Below, one piece after another: positions 47,976-57,811 of a stretch of 64,000 nt of DNA (the first letter of the stretch is position 1; every line of letters starts with the position of its first letter). Both the position numbers and the translations under genes were made by a program. The notes beneath the pieces are model-generated. The model saw only the letters and a list, made by a program, of their open reading frames with translations, searched no databases and was not told where the DNA came from. Origin of the DNA: Hondaea fermentalgiana (taxonomy: Eukaryota; Sar; Bigyra; Thraustochytrida; Thraustochytriidae); the NCBI GenBank assembly GCA_014084085.1, contig NPFB01000186.1, forward strand, positions 38,352 through 102,351, read 5' to 3'.

Positions 47976-48890
47976 GGAAGCATGCGGTCCCTCGCAGGAG
48001 TCTCTCGCCATGGCAGCGTGACTTCCTCCGCTCTGCGCTGCTCTTCTGCGCTGCTCTGCTGCGCTGCTCTGCTGCGCTGCCCCGCTCCTCGAGCACCGGC
48101 GAGCGCCTGCCGCGGCCGCTCCGGCGCTGCCGCGCGCGCAGCAGCAGAGCCCGTGGCAGCCGGCACGGGCGGCAGGGCGCCTCGATCTTTCGTTTTATGG
48201 CGCCCGCGCGGCACGTGTCCGGTCCACGGGTCCAGGGAGGGAGGGAGGGGGCCAGAGTGTCCCTCGCGAGGTGGGGGCGCAGAGCATGCCGCAGCCGAAG
48301 GCGATCGACGGGGTGCACAGCGAGCGCGCGGGCGTGCACATGGACGGCGACGGCGAGGAGGGTGCGGGCCGGAGGATGCAAGCTGAGTGCAGGTGCAGGT
48401 GCAGGCAGGCTCGAAGAGGAGGACGCCCGGCAAGCAAGCATGCGCAGTCGGGAGAGTTTGGGCTGCGTGCGCACCCGGAAGCCGTGCCATCGATGCGAAT
48501 GTGGCCTGGTCGGGGCCCGGGGGTCCAAGACGAGCTGAGATGAGAGGGAAGGTGGAGCAGAAGAGCAAGCAGCGGTCTCCAAGCGCCTCCCCTCCAGACT
48601 CAATGTCGAGGTCTGGGCTGCCTCGTGCCGCGCCAGACACAGATGCGGCTCTTTTTCTGAAGCACAACGGACCTCGTGCAAGCAAGCAAGCAAGCGAGCG
48701 AGCGAGCGGGCGGGCGGGCGAGCGGCCGACGGGTGGGTGAGCAAAAGCGGAATTCCTGCCGCCGCCTGACCGACTTCTCCGCAAGACACTCTTTGCAGTC
48801 CAACAAGAAATCGTGCGTGCACAGTTCTTGCCAATAAGCCAGACGCGAATACACCCCCTTTTGCAGCGCAGCACCTCTTCGCAAAATAAG

Positions 48891-49949
48891 ATGGCCCTCG
48901 AAGTATTGATGTCTCGTCCCTTGCGGTCACGGCGCGATCGCCATGGGCGACACGGACGCCACATGGTTGTTCCACGCGCCGGCCTCGACCCTGTTGAAAA
49001 GACGACATGTCCAGCATACAAGACGGGACAAGACCAAGTGAAAGAAGCCAAAGTATCAAACGCCATTGTGGACCTTTCTCATCAAGCAGACTGCGGAACA
49101 GTCAAATCGAACTGCTCACATGCGCAAAAATCGGCGAGGCCTCGACGATGTGCGATTGTGCCAGCAGCTCTTCAAGCAGAGCTCGTGCCCACAAGACTCG
49201 AGACGCTCAGCCAACACATTGTCGAGGACTCTCGCGATGAGATGAGTGACAGTATGCAGAGTATGCAAAGCGTTGAATCGCGCTCCACGGACTCGTCAGC
49301 CTCCACCGTTTCGATGCTGAGCAGCGAGAATTCGTTGCAGCTCGAAATGGGCCAGCACGCTGCACCCCGGGACAAGTCGTGTATTCGTCCCAAAGCACCC
49401 GAGACGCCCCGGTCTCGCTCTTTGGCAGTTTTTGGAATTCCCCATCTCGAGGGTCTCTTGGTCCCGAGTGAACAGGACATGAAGGACGCAGAACGATGGA
49501 AATCGAGAATCCAAAAGCTGCGAAGGTTTCTTGCGTGGGATGACATTCCGCTCAGCTTCTTCGTGGACGAGATTGTAGCAGACGTAGATTTGGACTCCGA
49601 CGACGAAGAGGAAGACGATGATGATGAGGAGGAGAAAGAGGAGGAGGAGAAAGTGTCCGATGAAAGAGACGAGGAGGCATTGCGCGCAGGAGAGCAGCAA
49701 CCTCGCGTAACACGTAGGCGAAACCAGCAGCGGCGACACCGCGCTCGACGCCGGGCCAATACCGTGGCAAGTGTAGTCATTCCCGCGAGGCGAGATAAAG
49801 ACAGCCGCCCTTGGATCCCTCGCGGTGCGTCGCCGGCGCGCACAGATCCGAGGAGGCGGGGCCGCGCGGGGCATCGCAAAGCGCGAACTTCACGCAGAAC
49901 TTGTCTTCAGGTTCTCGAAGATCTCTTTGCTCCTTTTTTCTTTGAGTGA
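48891..49949 (+). CDS. Unrecognised acidic/basic protein
   Basis: A 352-residue protein with an ATG at 48891 (the frame is open slightly further to a GTG). The N-terminal third is polar. A Ser-rich section (about 120-155) is followed by a short ordered-looking element, SLAVFGIPHLEGLLVPSEQD, then WKSRIQKLRRFLAWDDIPLS and FFVDEIVADVDLD. An almost pure D/E tract (about 230-262) is followed by an Arg/Gln-rich basic tract. The C-terminus ends in LEDLFAPFFFE. Opposite-charge blocks and one short conserved-looking helix suggest a nuclear or regulatory adaptor, but I cannot name it. It converges with the carnitine carrier. Confidence 0.55.
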   Translation: MALEVLMSRPLRSRRDRHGRHGRHMVVPRAGLDPVEKTTCPAYKTGQDQVKEAKVSNAIVDLSHQADCGTVKSNCSHAQKSARPRRCAIVPAALQAELVPTRLETLSQHIVEDSRDEMSDSMQSMQSVESRSTDSSASTVSMLSSENSLQLEMGQHAAPRDKSCIRPKAPETPRSRSLAVFGIPHLEGLLVPSEQDMKDAERWKSRIQKLRRFLAWDDIPLSFFVDEIVADVDLDSDDEEEDDDDEEEKEEEEKVSDERDEEALRAGEQQPRVTRRRNQQRRHRARRRANTVASVVIPARRDKDSRPWIPRGASPARTDPRRRGRAGHRKARTSRRTCLQVLEDLFAPFFFE

Positions 49950-50700
49950 ACAGGCTCTGAAACTGTCACATTTTTGTATTCTTTGTAGTATTCTAAATCG
50001 GAAAAGATGTTCTTTTGAAGAAAATGAATTTTCCACATTGAACGAAGACAGGAAGGGGCGAGCGCGATCGATGAAAAACATCATCAAGTGAAACGAAGAT
50101 CTGGCTGACAAAAGATATGTTTCTGCCATCTGTGCTGTGCATCGAATGAAAACAAGAGGTGATACGCGAGAAAAATGCAAAAGCCTGAAACTATGATCCG
50201 AGAAAAGGTGTTTCCTTACATATATATTGCACTTGGCACCTTGAAATGGTTGGGAGCACGCCGTGCAGCAGAGCAGGAAGCGTTTGACTAGAGACTGTGT
50301 GGCAGATGAAAAGCTTCCCACCCGCCCGCCCGTATCCTAGCCTAGCTTGAAATTCAAAGCCAGTAGTACATCACACGTCATTTCCGTATGTATGAAGAAG
50401 GGGAGAAGCGAAAAGAGGACGTGCTTTTCTTCTTCGACCACTTGAAAACGAGCGAGTGTACCTGAACGCAGACATGAAGCAGTGAGCTTTCTTTTGTGTA
50501 TGTATGTGTGTGCTTTTTGTGGGGGCGAGGCGAAGGGGGGTTGGGTGCGCAGGGATAATGATCGCTGGCAGCGGCGCAACGCCCAGGAATAGAAAAAAGT
50601 ACCCAGAGATACGAAAACTAAGCGAGAAAGAAAAAGACGATGCGATGCGATGCGATGCGATGCGATGCGAAGCGAAGAACACGACAAGATTGGCGAACGC
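49950..50700. other. Convergent intergenic region
   Basis: 751 bp between convergent stops, AT-richer at first, with a GATGC pentamer array at about 50639-50671. No gene seen. Confidence 0.4.
50639..50671. repeat. (GATGC)n pentanucleotide array
   Basis: About six GATGC units followed by GAAGC variants, 30 bp beyond the stop of the carnitine carrier and probably inside its 3' UTR. Confidence 0.9.
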
Positions 50701-51971
50701 TTACATGTACATGTTAAGGACCTTCTTGGACGTCTCGACACCGAGGAAGCAAGCGGCGTTGGCAGGGAAGGCGCGGGCAAGAGCCGGGGCGAGACCCTTG
50801 TACAGCGAGGCGACACCTTCCTTGGCAATGAGCTCGGTAGCGACCTGGCGGATACCACCCGGGTAGGTTCCGGTGGGGGCAGTCTGGAAGCGGCTCTTGA
50901 GGACATCAGGGGGGACAGCGACGATCCAGTTGAAGACACCGGCCATACCACCGCAGAAGATGGTGCTGAGGGCGCCAGATGCACCACCGGGAACAGCGTT
51001 GGGCATGTTGACCTTCATGAGCTCGTAGGCACCGTAGTAGGCGACAGAGCCGGGGCCATCGCGAAGAAGAGTGAGGGCCGTACCCTTGTAAAGGCCACGG
51101 ATGCCCTCCTCGGCGTAGATCTTCTTGGCGCAGTCGATGGGACCGTTGTACAGCTTCTTCTCACCCTGGGTCTGCAGGATAACCTTGATGCGGTCACCGG
51201 GGACCATGACGGCCGAGCCGGGAATGGCCGAGAAGCCACCGGCAAACATGATGCCGGCGGTGCTGATTTGCTCCTCGGGGCCCTTGCCCTCGACGACGCG
51301 AGCGATCTGCTTACCGAGGTCGAAGCCCTGTGTTTGATTCGAAGATTTTCAATTTGAGCGATGACGTCAGCATGTGTGAGCGCGTGCATATGGTCTTAAG
51401 ATTTGTGTGGCGCGCGCGAGGCGCGTCGACGCTTTCAACGAGTTTAACGTACCCAAAAGTAGACGGCGAAGATGGGGGTGATGCCGGCGAGCGGCGCGGC
51501 CATGCCGGCAAAGAGGCCACGGGGTCCATCCTTGGCGACGATCTTGCGGAAGCAGTCGGCCATGCTCGAGTACCTGTGCAATGTATTCCGTCAAACATGT
51601 TAGTCGCTGTGTCCGATGCCTGTCTTTTGGCGTTGCTTTGCTCTTCTTCTGCCCTTGCTTCTTCGGTGTGCGCAGAGCGAGCGAGCACTCAGTCCCCCCA
51701 TCTCTCTGCCACACGATAGTAACAAGTAAGCCAAATTGCGAGGTTGGGCATCGAGCAAGGGGCAGGGGCAGGGGCAAGCTCGTGCATCTTGTGCGGACCG
51801 CCGATGATACGCACGCGCGCGCGCGCGCGCTCTCTCTCTCTCCGTCTCTACGCGAACGTACTCATTGGACGTCTGCATCTTGACCTTGATCGTGTCGAGC
51901 GGGTGGCCAACGGCGACCAAGCAGACGCCGCCGAAGCCGCCCGAGAGAAATGCCTTCGCCGATTCCGACAT
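50701..51971 (-). CDS. SLC25A20: Mitochondrial carnitine/acylcarnitine carrier, three exons
   Basis: Exons 51971-51862, 51573-51453 and 51327-50701 give 285 residues, the usual length. It is a six-TM mitochondrial inner-membrane carrier that exchanges acylcarnitine for carnitine to feed beta-oxidation. All three carrier signatures are present: [25 protein letters not shown] and [14 protein letters not shown]. The second repeat with [20 protein letters not shown] and the [20 protein letters not shown] stretch fit the carnitine carrier subfamily better than other SLC25 members. The N-terminus [20 protein letters not shown] needs no presequence. All exons use C-ending codons far more than neighbouring genes, as expected of a highly expressed gene. 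Splices are phase 2 then phase 0. Confidence 0.92.
51328..51452 (-). other. Second intron of the carnitine carrier (125 bp)
   Basis: Donor TTTTGG|GTACGT and acceptor AACACAG|GGC on the minus strand; phase 0. Joins FAVYFW to GFDLGKQ. Confidence 0.9.
51574..51861 (-). other. First intron of the carnitine carrier (288 bp)
   Basis: Donor AATGA|GTACGT and acceptor TTGCACAG|GTA on the minus strand; phase 2, junction codon GAG. It contains GA and GC dinucleotide runs (about 51818-51842). Confidence 0.9.
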
Positions 51972-52010
51972 CTTGCCCCGTGCGTCGAGTCTCAACTACT
52001 CGTGCTCCTC

Positions 52011-52041
<31 letters not shown>

Positions 52042-52056
52042 GCGGCGCTTGCTTGC

Positions 52057-52095
<39 letters not shown>

Positions 52096-54066
52096 TTGCT
52101 TGCTTGCTTGCAGGCGGGCAGGTGGGTTGTGATTCTGCTTGCGCAGCAGTCTGCTCCTCTGCCGTCTCCGCCTGCGCCGCCTTGCAGATACTACTACTAC
52201 TACCCAGCACAGTCAAGAAAGAAATGCATGCCTCACACCCATGGAAGAAGCAGCAGCAGGCAGCGGGAAGAAGATTGCGCACTGCGCGATCAATCAATCC
52301 GTCAATCGGCCTTGGCGGCCCTCCCTCACACTGGCATTCAAGTCAGGCAGTCAGGCTGGCAGTGGCCGGGCGGCCAGGAACCGCCTCCTTGCGCGAGGCT
52401 TGCAAACAAACAAGCAAACCCACGCACGCCCACGGAGCGACGTTCTTTCCTCCTCCATCATCGATGATGCACGGGGGATGGATGACGAGCAGAGCAAAGC
52501 CGGCCTCGATAACAAATCTTGTTTTCCGTCCTGCAGGCAGGCAACAAAACCGCCCAAGCATAGCAAGGCAAGGCAAGGCAAGGCAAGGCAAGGCAAGGCA
52601 AGGCCAAGCCTGGCTCTTGCCCAAGTTCTCCACGTCGTCGTCCTCTGGCTGCAGTGTAAGGCAAGCTCGACTCGCCCGAGTTCATTTGCTTGCTTGGCGC
52701 TCCGTCCATCAGCCATTCTCCGCCTAGCTCTTGCTGCTTCTCGCCGTCTTTCTTTTTCCTACTGCCGCATCCACGCGGTCATCGCCGCCGCAGGTTTTCA
52801 CGCACAGACACGCGCCACGCCCCCCTTGCGACGCGCGCGGCCTGCTCCGCCGGGGTTCCGCGGCGCGACCGAGGGGGGTGCGCGGGGAGTCTGCGCGGCG
52901 CCGCCGCCGTCGTCGCTTCCGCAGCCGCGTCGAGGCCTCGACGCCACCGCGCGACGCAAGCACGCGCGCCGCCCACGCACGCACGCACGCACGCTCGCAC
53001 GCTCGCCCCGCCGCGCAGCCGCTCCGCCGCGCGTCTCCGGCGCGCCTTGGCGCCGGCGGAGCCGCCGCAGCCGCTCGCTCGCGCGCCGGGCAGCGAAAGC
53101 GAAGCAGGGAGGCAAGCAAGCAAGAAAGAAAGGAAAGATAGGATCGTGATGGAATGGCGCAGCCGGAGCCGCGCGGTAATAGGAAGGAAGCCACACCAGC
53201 TGCCGCGCGGCGCGCAGATACCAGACTCTTTGGCGCGCGCAGAAACGACATGCCTGGCCCGGTCTTGGCGCCTCGACTCGCGCTTCTCTGCGTCGGGTTG
53301 GCGCGCGCAGGCTCGAGCTCGCGGGCTTCGAGCTCGCGGGCTTCGAGCTCGGGCTCGACCCGGGCTCGCGAGCGCGGAAGAGGTCGAGCTTGAGCGCTCG
53401 CGGCGGCTCGCAGGTCCTGGGAGGGAAAGTGCGAGGTGGAGATAGATTGTGGGACGATCGAGGCGCGCACGTCCAAGACCGAGGCAGCTTCAGCGGCGCG
53501 GCGCGCGGCCCGGGGACGAAGGACGCGGCGAGGGATGCGCCATCAGAGGGATCCTGCACCGCGACTCGCCATGCGTTGGCTCGTCGGCCGCCACACCTGC
53601 CCGCCTGCATGCCTGCCTGCCTCAAGTACTCTCTGCAGCGCTGCGCTCGGCCGGTCGTGCGCCTGTGAGTGTACGGAGAGCACAGCTCAACAGGGCTTGC
53701 TCGCGATGCAGAGAAACACGACCCGCGACAGCCGCGAGGCGGCGGTGGCGCGCCGCTCACGCGCGGCCGGTTCGTGTCGCCCGCTCGGGTCTTCTTGGCC
53801 TCTTGTTCGCGACATCGGCGCGGCCAGCAAGACGCGCGGTGCGGCAGCGGGCGGGCTGCGAGAGGGTGTGGACGGCATCCGCGAACCAAGAACTGGGAGC
53901 GAGCGCTCTCGTCCGCGAAGGCAGGTCCATCCTTGGCGGCCTTCTTCCATGGGCGCACGAGGCCTCGGGCTACCCTACCACCCGCCGTTGCAAGCAGGCC
54001 GGCCTTGTGGAGGATGGGGAAAAACTCGCGGTCCAAAAAAAGCTGGCCGCCCGTAACGAGGGGCTG

Positions 54067-54099
<33 letters not shown>

Positions 54100-54494
54100 T
54101 GCCAGCCGAGCTGCGTGCTTGCAAGCAAGATGCCGCAATCGCTGACGCCGCGACGCTCGCGTGCAGGAAGGTGGTATAGATAGGTCGTGGGTCCGGACGG
54201 TTTCGTTCGTCTAACTGATTGGCGGGAGCGCGACCGACGCGGACAGCAAGTTTGCACTTTGCCTTTGCTGATTGATTGATCGATCTCTCGCTCGCTGGCT
54301 GGCTGGCTGACGAACGACTGTATGTGCAGCCAGCAGCTGGACAAGAAACGACTAAAAAACAACGCGTGCTCAGCCAAGGTGGATAAATGGGTCAAGGTGT
54401 CGGTGACATCAGAAAAAGCAAGCAACCCGTCGGCAATTGATGGCTGCTGCTGTCGAGTATATACTGGCACTAATGGGGGCTAACAATTGGTTGA
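51972..54494. other. GC-rich, repeat-rich region without supportable gene
   Basis: 2.5 kb between the carnitine carrier start and the AP2 gene's stop. It has a CTG trinucleotide run (about 52013-52041), TGCG and TTGC tetramers (52063-52110), an AAGGC pentamer array (52560-52602), GCAC repeats near 52975-52995, a GAGCTCGCGGGCTTC repeat (53307-53350) and CAGC repeats near 54067-54100. Many long frames run through it on both strands, but all have Arg/Ala/Ser-rich, repeat-derived composition. Confidence 0.5.
52560..52602. repeat. (AAGGC)n pentanucleotide array
   Basis: About eight AAGGC units. Confidence 0.9.
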
Positions 54495-54505
54495 CTAGGG
54501 CGATG

Positions 54506-54540
<35 letters not shown>

Positions 54541-56603
54541 AGAATACGGCGAATGAGCTCGTGGCGGACCTGCTCGTCGAAATTCATTTGATAGGCGTCT
54601 GTGGTTTGAAAGAGCTGCTGCATCTGGGCGCGTTCCGTCGAGGAAGGGACAACGGCGCCGCTGCCCAAAAGATGTGAGAGCTCGGCGATATTCGAGGTCT
54701 GCGAGGCCGGCAGGCCAAAAGGAAATGCAGGACCAGGAGCAGGGCTCGACTGCTGCTGCTGTTGCTGGAGGTTGAGCTGGGCTTGAACCTGCAGAAGCTG
54801 CTGTTGGTACATTGCAGACGAAGAACTTTCGCTCGAAGAGGAGCCTTGCAGATGTGTCCTCAAGGCACTCTCAAACCTCGAATTTACACTTGGGGCATAC
54901 TGCTGCTGCTGCTGCTGTTGTTGTTGTTGCTGCTGCTGGAAATAGATTGAGAGAGCAAGATGCTGATGCAGCATGTTCTGGGGATTTACATAGGTGGAGG
55001 CGTCGTGCTGCGAGGCAGTCGACGGCTGCTGAAATTTCTGAATCCGCTGACGATCCAACTCTAGCGCACGGTCTCCAGCCGCTGCTGCTGCACGAGCCAT
55101 GGCGCGCGCTCTTGCCGAGCCTGCAAGACTTCCTGGAGTCATGGAAGGCGAGGCGCTGAGCGATGAAGACGACGATATGGATGACGATCGGTGACTTTGC
55201 GAGAGACGCGTAGCGCCGTCAAGTTGCTGTTGGGCATGATGGTAGGCATTGGCTTGATTTGGAAAGTTGAGAGGCGAACGGAGATTGTGCTTGAGGACAG
55301 CATGGTCATACGTCTTGGCGGCCTCATGCTGATCCGTAAAGGTGCCGAGGTACTTTTGCTTGCCCGGCGAAAGATAAATGTAGGCTCTCCAGCGCTTGCG
55401 CTGCGTATGCCAACTCACGCCGTGATACGTGGAGGACTTTGTGCCGAGACGAGAGTTGTTGCGAATGGCACCAGGCCGAACTTGGGACGGCGAGCCTCCA
55501 TGCGTTGACGCCGGACCTTGGGCCAAGAGTCCGCCTTGGGATGATGACAAATTTGCAGTGGGAGCTGTCAAGCTTTCAGATTGCTCTGGAGACGTAGTGG
55601 CGCGGTTCTCAAGAAGCGAAGAAGATACTGTTGCGAGGACTGCACCAGCGCCAGAAGAACCATGATCGCTGACACTAGCGTTGCTCGCGTCTTCCCGCGA
55701 CTCTTCTGGCTGCGCGCTATACACGGGAGAGGACGACGCCGACGCAGGCGCCGGTGACATTTTCCCGCGCTCCTGGCTTTTTCTTTGAACGCTGCTGGCT
55801 TTTTCTAATCGCATACCCTCGACGTCGGACTTTTGCTGCTCTTGGTTTTCGTGCTTGACATCTTGTTTGCTCTCTTGGTCAACCGTTTCGGCATCTTTTA
55901 CCTGATTAACCGAGGTTTTCTTGACGTCCGAGCAACCTTTGTCAGCTTGGTGTCGCTCTTTGTTGTCATCATCATCCTCATCCTCGTTGTTGTCGTCGTC
56001 GTCGCTGTCGTGTGAGAAGGTTTCCGGTTCATTTTTTACCTCGCCTGTCTTGACAGTGCCCAGATTCTCATCTGCGCGCAAGTTTGGCGGCGCGAGAGCA
56101 GGCAGTGAGGGCGAGAGGAGACTGGCCTGCGTAGTTCGCGCTTGGTCACGAATCGCTTGGTTACGGACAAGATTGACTAATTCTGTGCTTGCGATCAATC
56201 TGGTGCTGCCATCTTCAAAGTTGACCTTGTATGTGGCTGCCTCTTTGCCGTTCCCTGGAATGCACTTGATTTCGCACCATCGTGCAGAGGTCTGGTCCGA
56301 TTGCGACAGCAAGGGGAGCAGGTGCTCTTGCAGGGCTCCTACGTTCTGCGGCCAGGATGCGGAAAGCAACGATGAGGCAGCAGAGGCAATGGAGGAGATT
56401 GACCCCGCGTCGGTTGAAGCAGAAGCTACAGGGGCATGGCCCGTGGAGGAGGCAATAGATGACTCTGCTCGAGCCTCCTTTAAAGGTCGCTTGGCTTCTG
56501 CGCTGTCATTGCTGAGCGTTGCCAGGCCCGCCGGGACAGGGGGTGTGGGCGCGTTGCTTTCATCATTCGCTGGTCTTGCGCGCTTCATGCCCAATACCAC
56601 CAT
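54495..56603 (-). CDS. AP2/ERF-domain transcription factor with poly-Q tracts
   Basis: A 702-residue protein with an ATG at 56603. One AP2/ERF DNA-binding domain lies at about residues 387-450: YHGVSWHTQRKRWRAYIYLS, then KYLGTFTDQHEAAKTYDHAV and the closing LNFPN. It has the WR element, the YLGTF strand and the AAKTYD helix of plant AP2/ERF and apicomplexan ApiAP2 domains. The N-terminal half is acidic and Ser-rich, and the C-terminal half has several poly-Gln runs, one of them at the extreme C-terminus (54504-54540), typical of activation domains. It is a single AP2 copy in a nuclear regulator; targets are unknown. The frame continues upstream into another CAG run with only a GTG start, which I treat as 5' UTR. 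Confidence 0.85.
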
Positions 56604-56648
56604 GTATAGGTGCGCGCGTGGGATATTCTGTGTGTTTCCGAGTTTGCC

Positions 56649-56688
<40 letters not shown>

Positions 56689-57000
56689 GACCCCACTCTC
56701 TAGGAACGCGCGCTGCTAGCTTGCTAGCTTGCCAGCTTGCCAACAAGCAGCTGGGAGCGTGTGAGTTATCGCCAGCCTTCTCGCCGTTGATTAATTAGGG
56801 CCAAGAGCAAGTCGTCTTTTCTCACCACTGCACAACGTGAGAGCCGCTCTGGTCCCCAAAAACGGTCCGTCCGCGCCAGCGTCCCTTCTTTCGCACGAGC
56901 GCAGTTTTTCCGCGTGCTGCACGCGGCACGCTTAGTTGAGCCTTATCTCGCCAGTCTGCAGCCGCGCGCAGAGCAGAAGCGCAGCGATAAAGTAAGTGCC
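56604..57000. other. 5' flank of the AP2 gene with CTG/CAG run
   Basis: A run of about 12 CTG units (about 56651-56688; CAG on the gene strand) ends about 50 bp upstream of the AP2 start codon, in frame with it but lacking an ATG. It is probably 5' UTR. Unless an upstream exon exists, the tract is untranslated or read from a non-AUG codon. Confidence 0.45.
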
Positions 57001-57110
57001 ACAAGCGCGAGTGACACAGATGGAGGGAGGGAGGTGGCTTGAGCTGCTTCTTTTAGCCACTGGCAGCGCTTATGCTCTCCCTCTCTCTCCGACCACCTTT
57101 CTTGCAACGT

Positions 57111-57150
57111 GTGTTGCGTTGCGTTGCGTTGCGTTGCGTCGTGTTGCGTG
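57111..57150. repeat. (GTTGC)n pentanucleotide array
   Basis: About six GTTGC units, then degenerate copies. Confidence 0.9.
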
Positions 57151-57780
57151 TTGCAAAAGCTGCAGCTGCAGCTGCGACTCACCCGGCAGGCAGGTAGACA
57201 GGGCAGGCAGGCAGGTAGGCTTGCGCGAGAAGGGCTCGACCTGGCTGAAAGTTTGCCGAGTTCTTTGCTTGCTCGGGGCTTTAACGCAGCTTGGCACGAC
57301 GACTGGAAGGCCTGGCAGAAGGGAAAAGGAAGCGCGAGCTCGCTCGCTTGCCAACTGCCCTGCCCTGCCCTGCCCTGCTCTGCAGCGCGGCTCGCGTCGC
57401 GTGGCCTGCGTTTGGCGTTTGCTGTTATCCCCGCGCGCGCGCACGAGCGAGCGAGCGTGGCCGCTGGCGAGCAAAGCAGAGCAACGTAAAGGCTTCCTTG
57501 GCGTGGAAAACGCGCTTTCGCCCCGCGCAGGTGGCGAGCCGAGGTCGCTCTTGACGGCGCGCTAGTTCGAGCGGGCTCTCGCAAGCGAGCGAGCGATAGC
57601 GCGCACTCGAGGCGCGGCGAGACCACGCGCGCGAGGGCCAGGAGCGCGAGCGCCAGCCCAGGTCGCCGCCGGCTCGCTCTCCGTCCGTGCTCCGTCTGGC
57701 CTGGCCTGGCCTGGCCGGGCTGCGTTTCGGCTCGGGGGATCGAGGAATCGAGGCAGGGAGGATGCAGGGAGGATGCTCGC

Positions 57781-57811
<31 letters not shown>

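Larger units (their letters stand above)
46440..48890. other. Gene-poor, repeat-rich region with gap
   Basis: About 2.4 kb with no supportable gene. It contains several short tandem arrays (GCTT/GGCT, TTTTGCTTTG, CAGT, GGGA), a T run near 46930, very GC-rich DNA around the gap at 47876-47975 and a TCTGCGCTGC array after it. Frames crossing the N run are artefacts. Part of it must be the promoter of the gene at 48891. Confidence 0.45.

Noticed and set aside
47576..49066. Frames of 320-435 codons across the gap at 47876-47975
   Set aside because: Same N-run artefact, with low-complexity Arg/Ala/Pro/Ser content and no domain.
52139..54183. Several overlapping frames of 200-446 codons on both strands
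   Set aside because: All are Arg/Ala/Ser-rich in every frame, as expected of GC-rich DNA with few stop codons, and none shows a domain.
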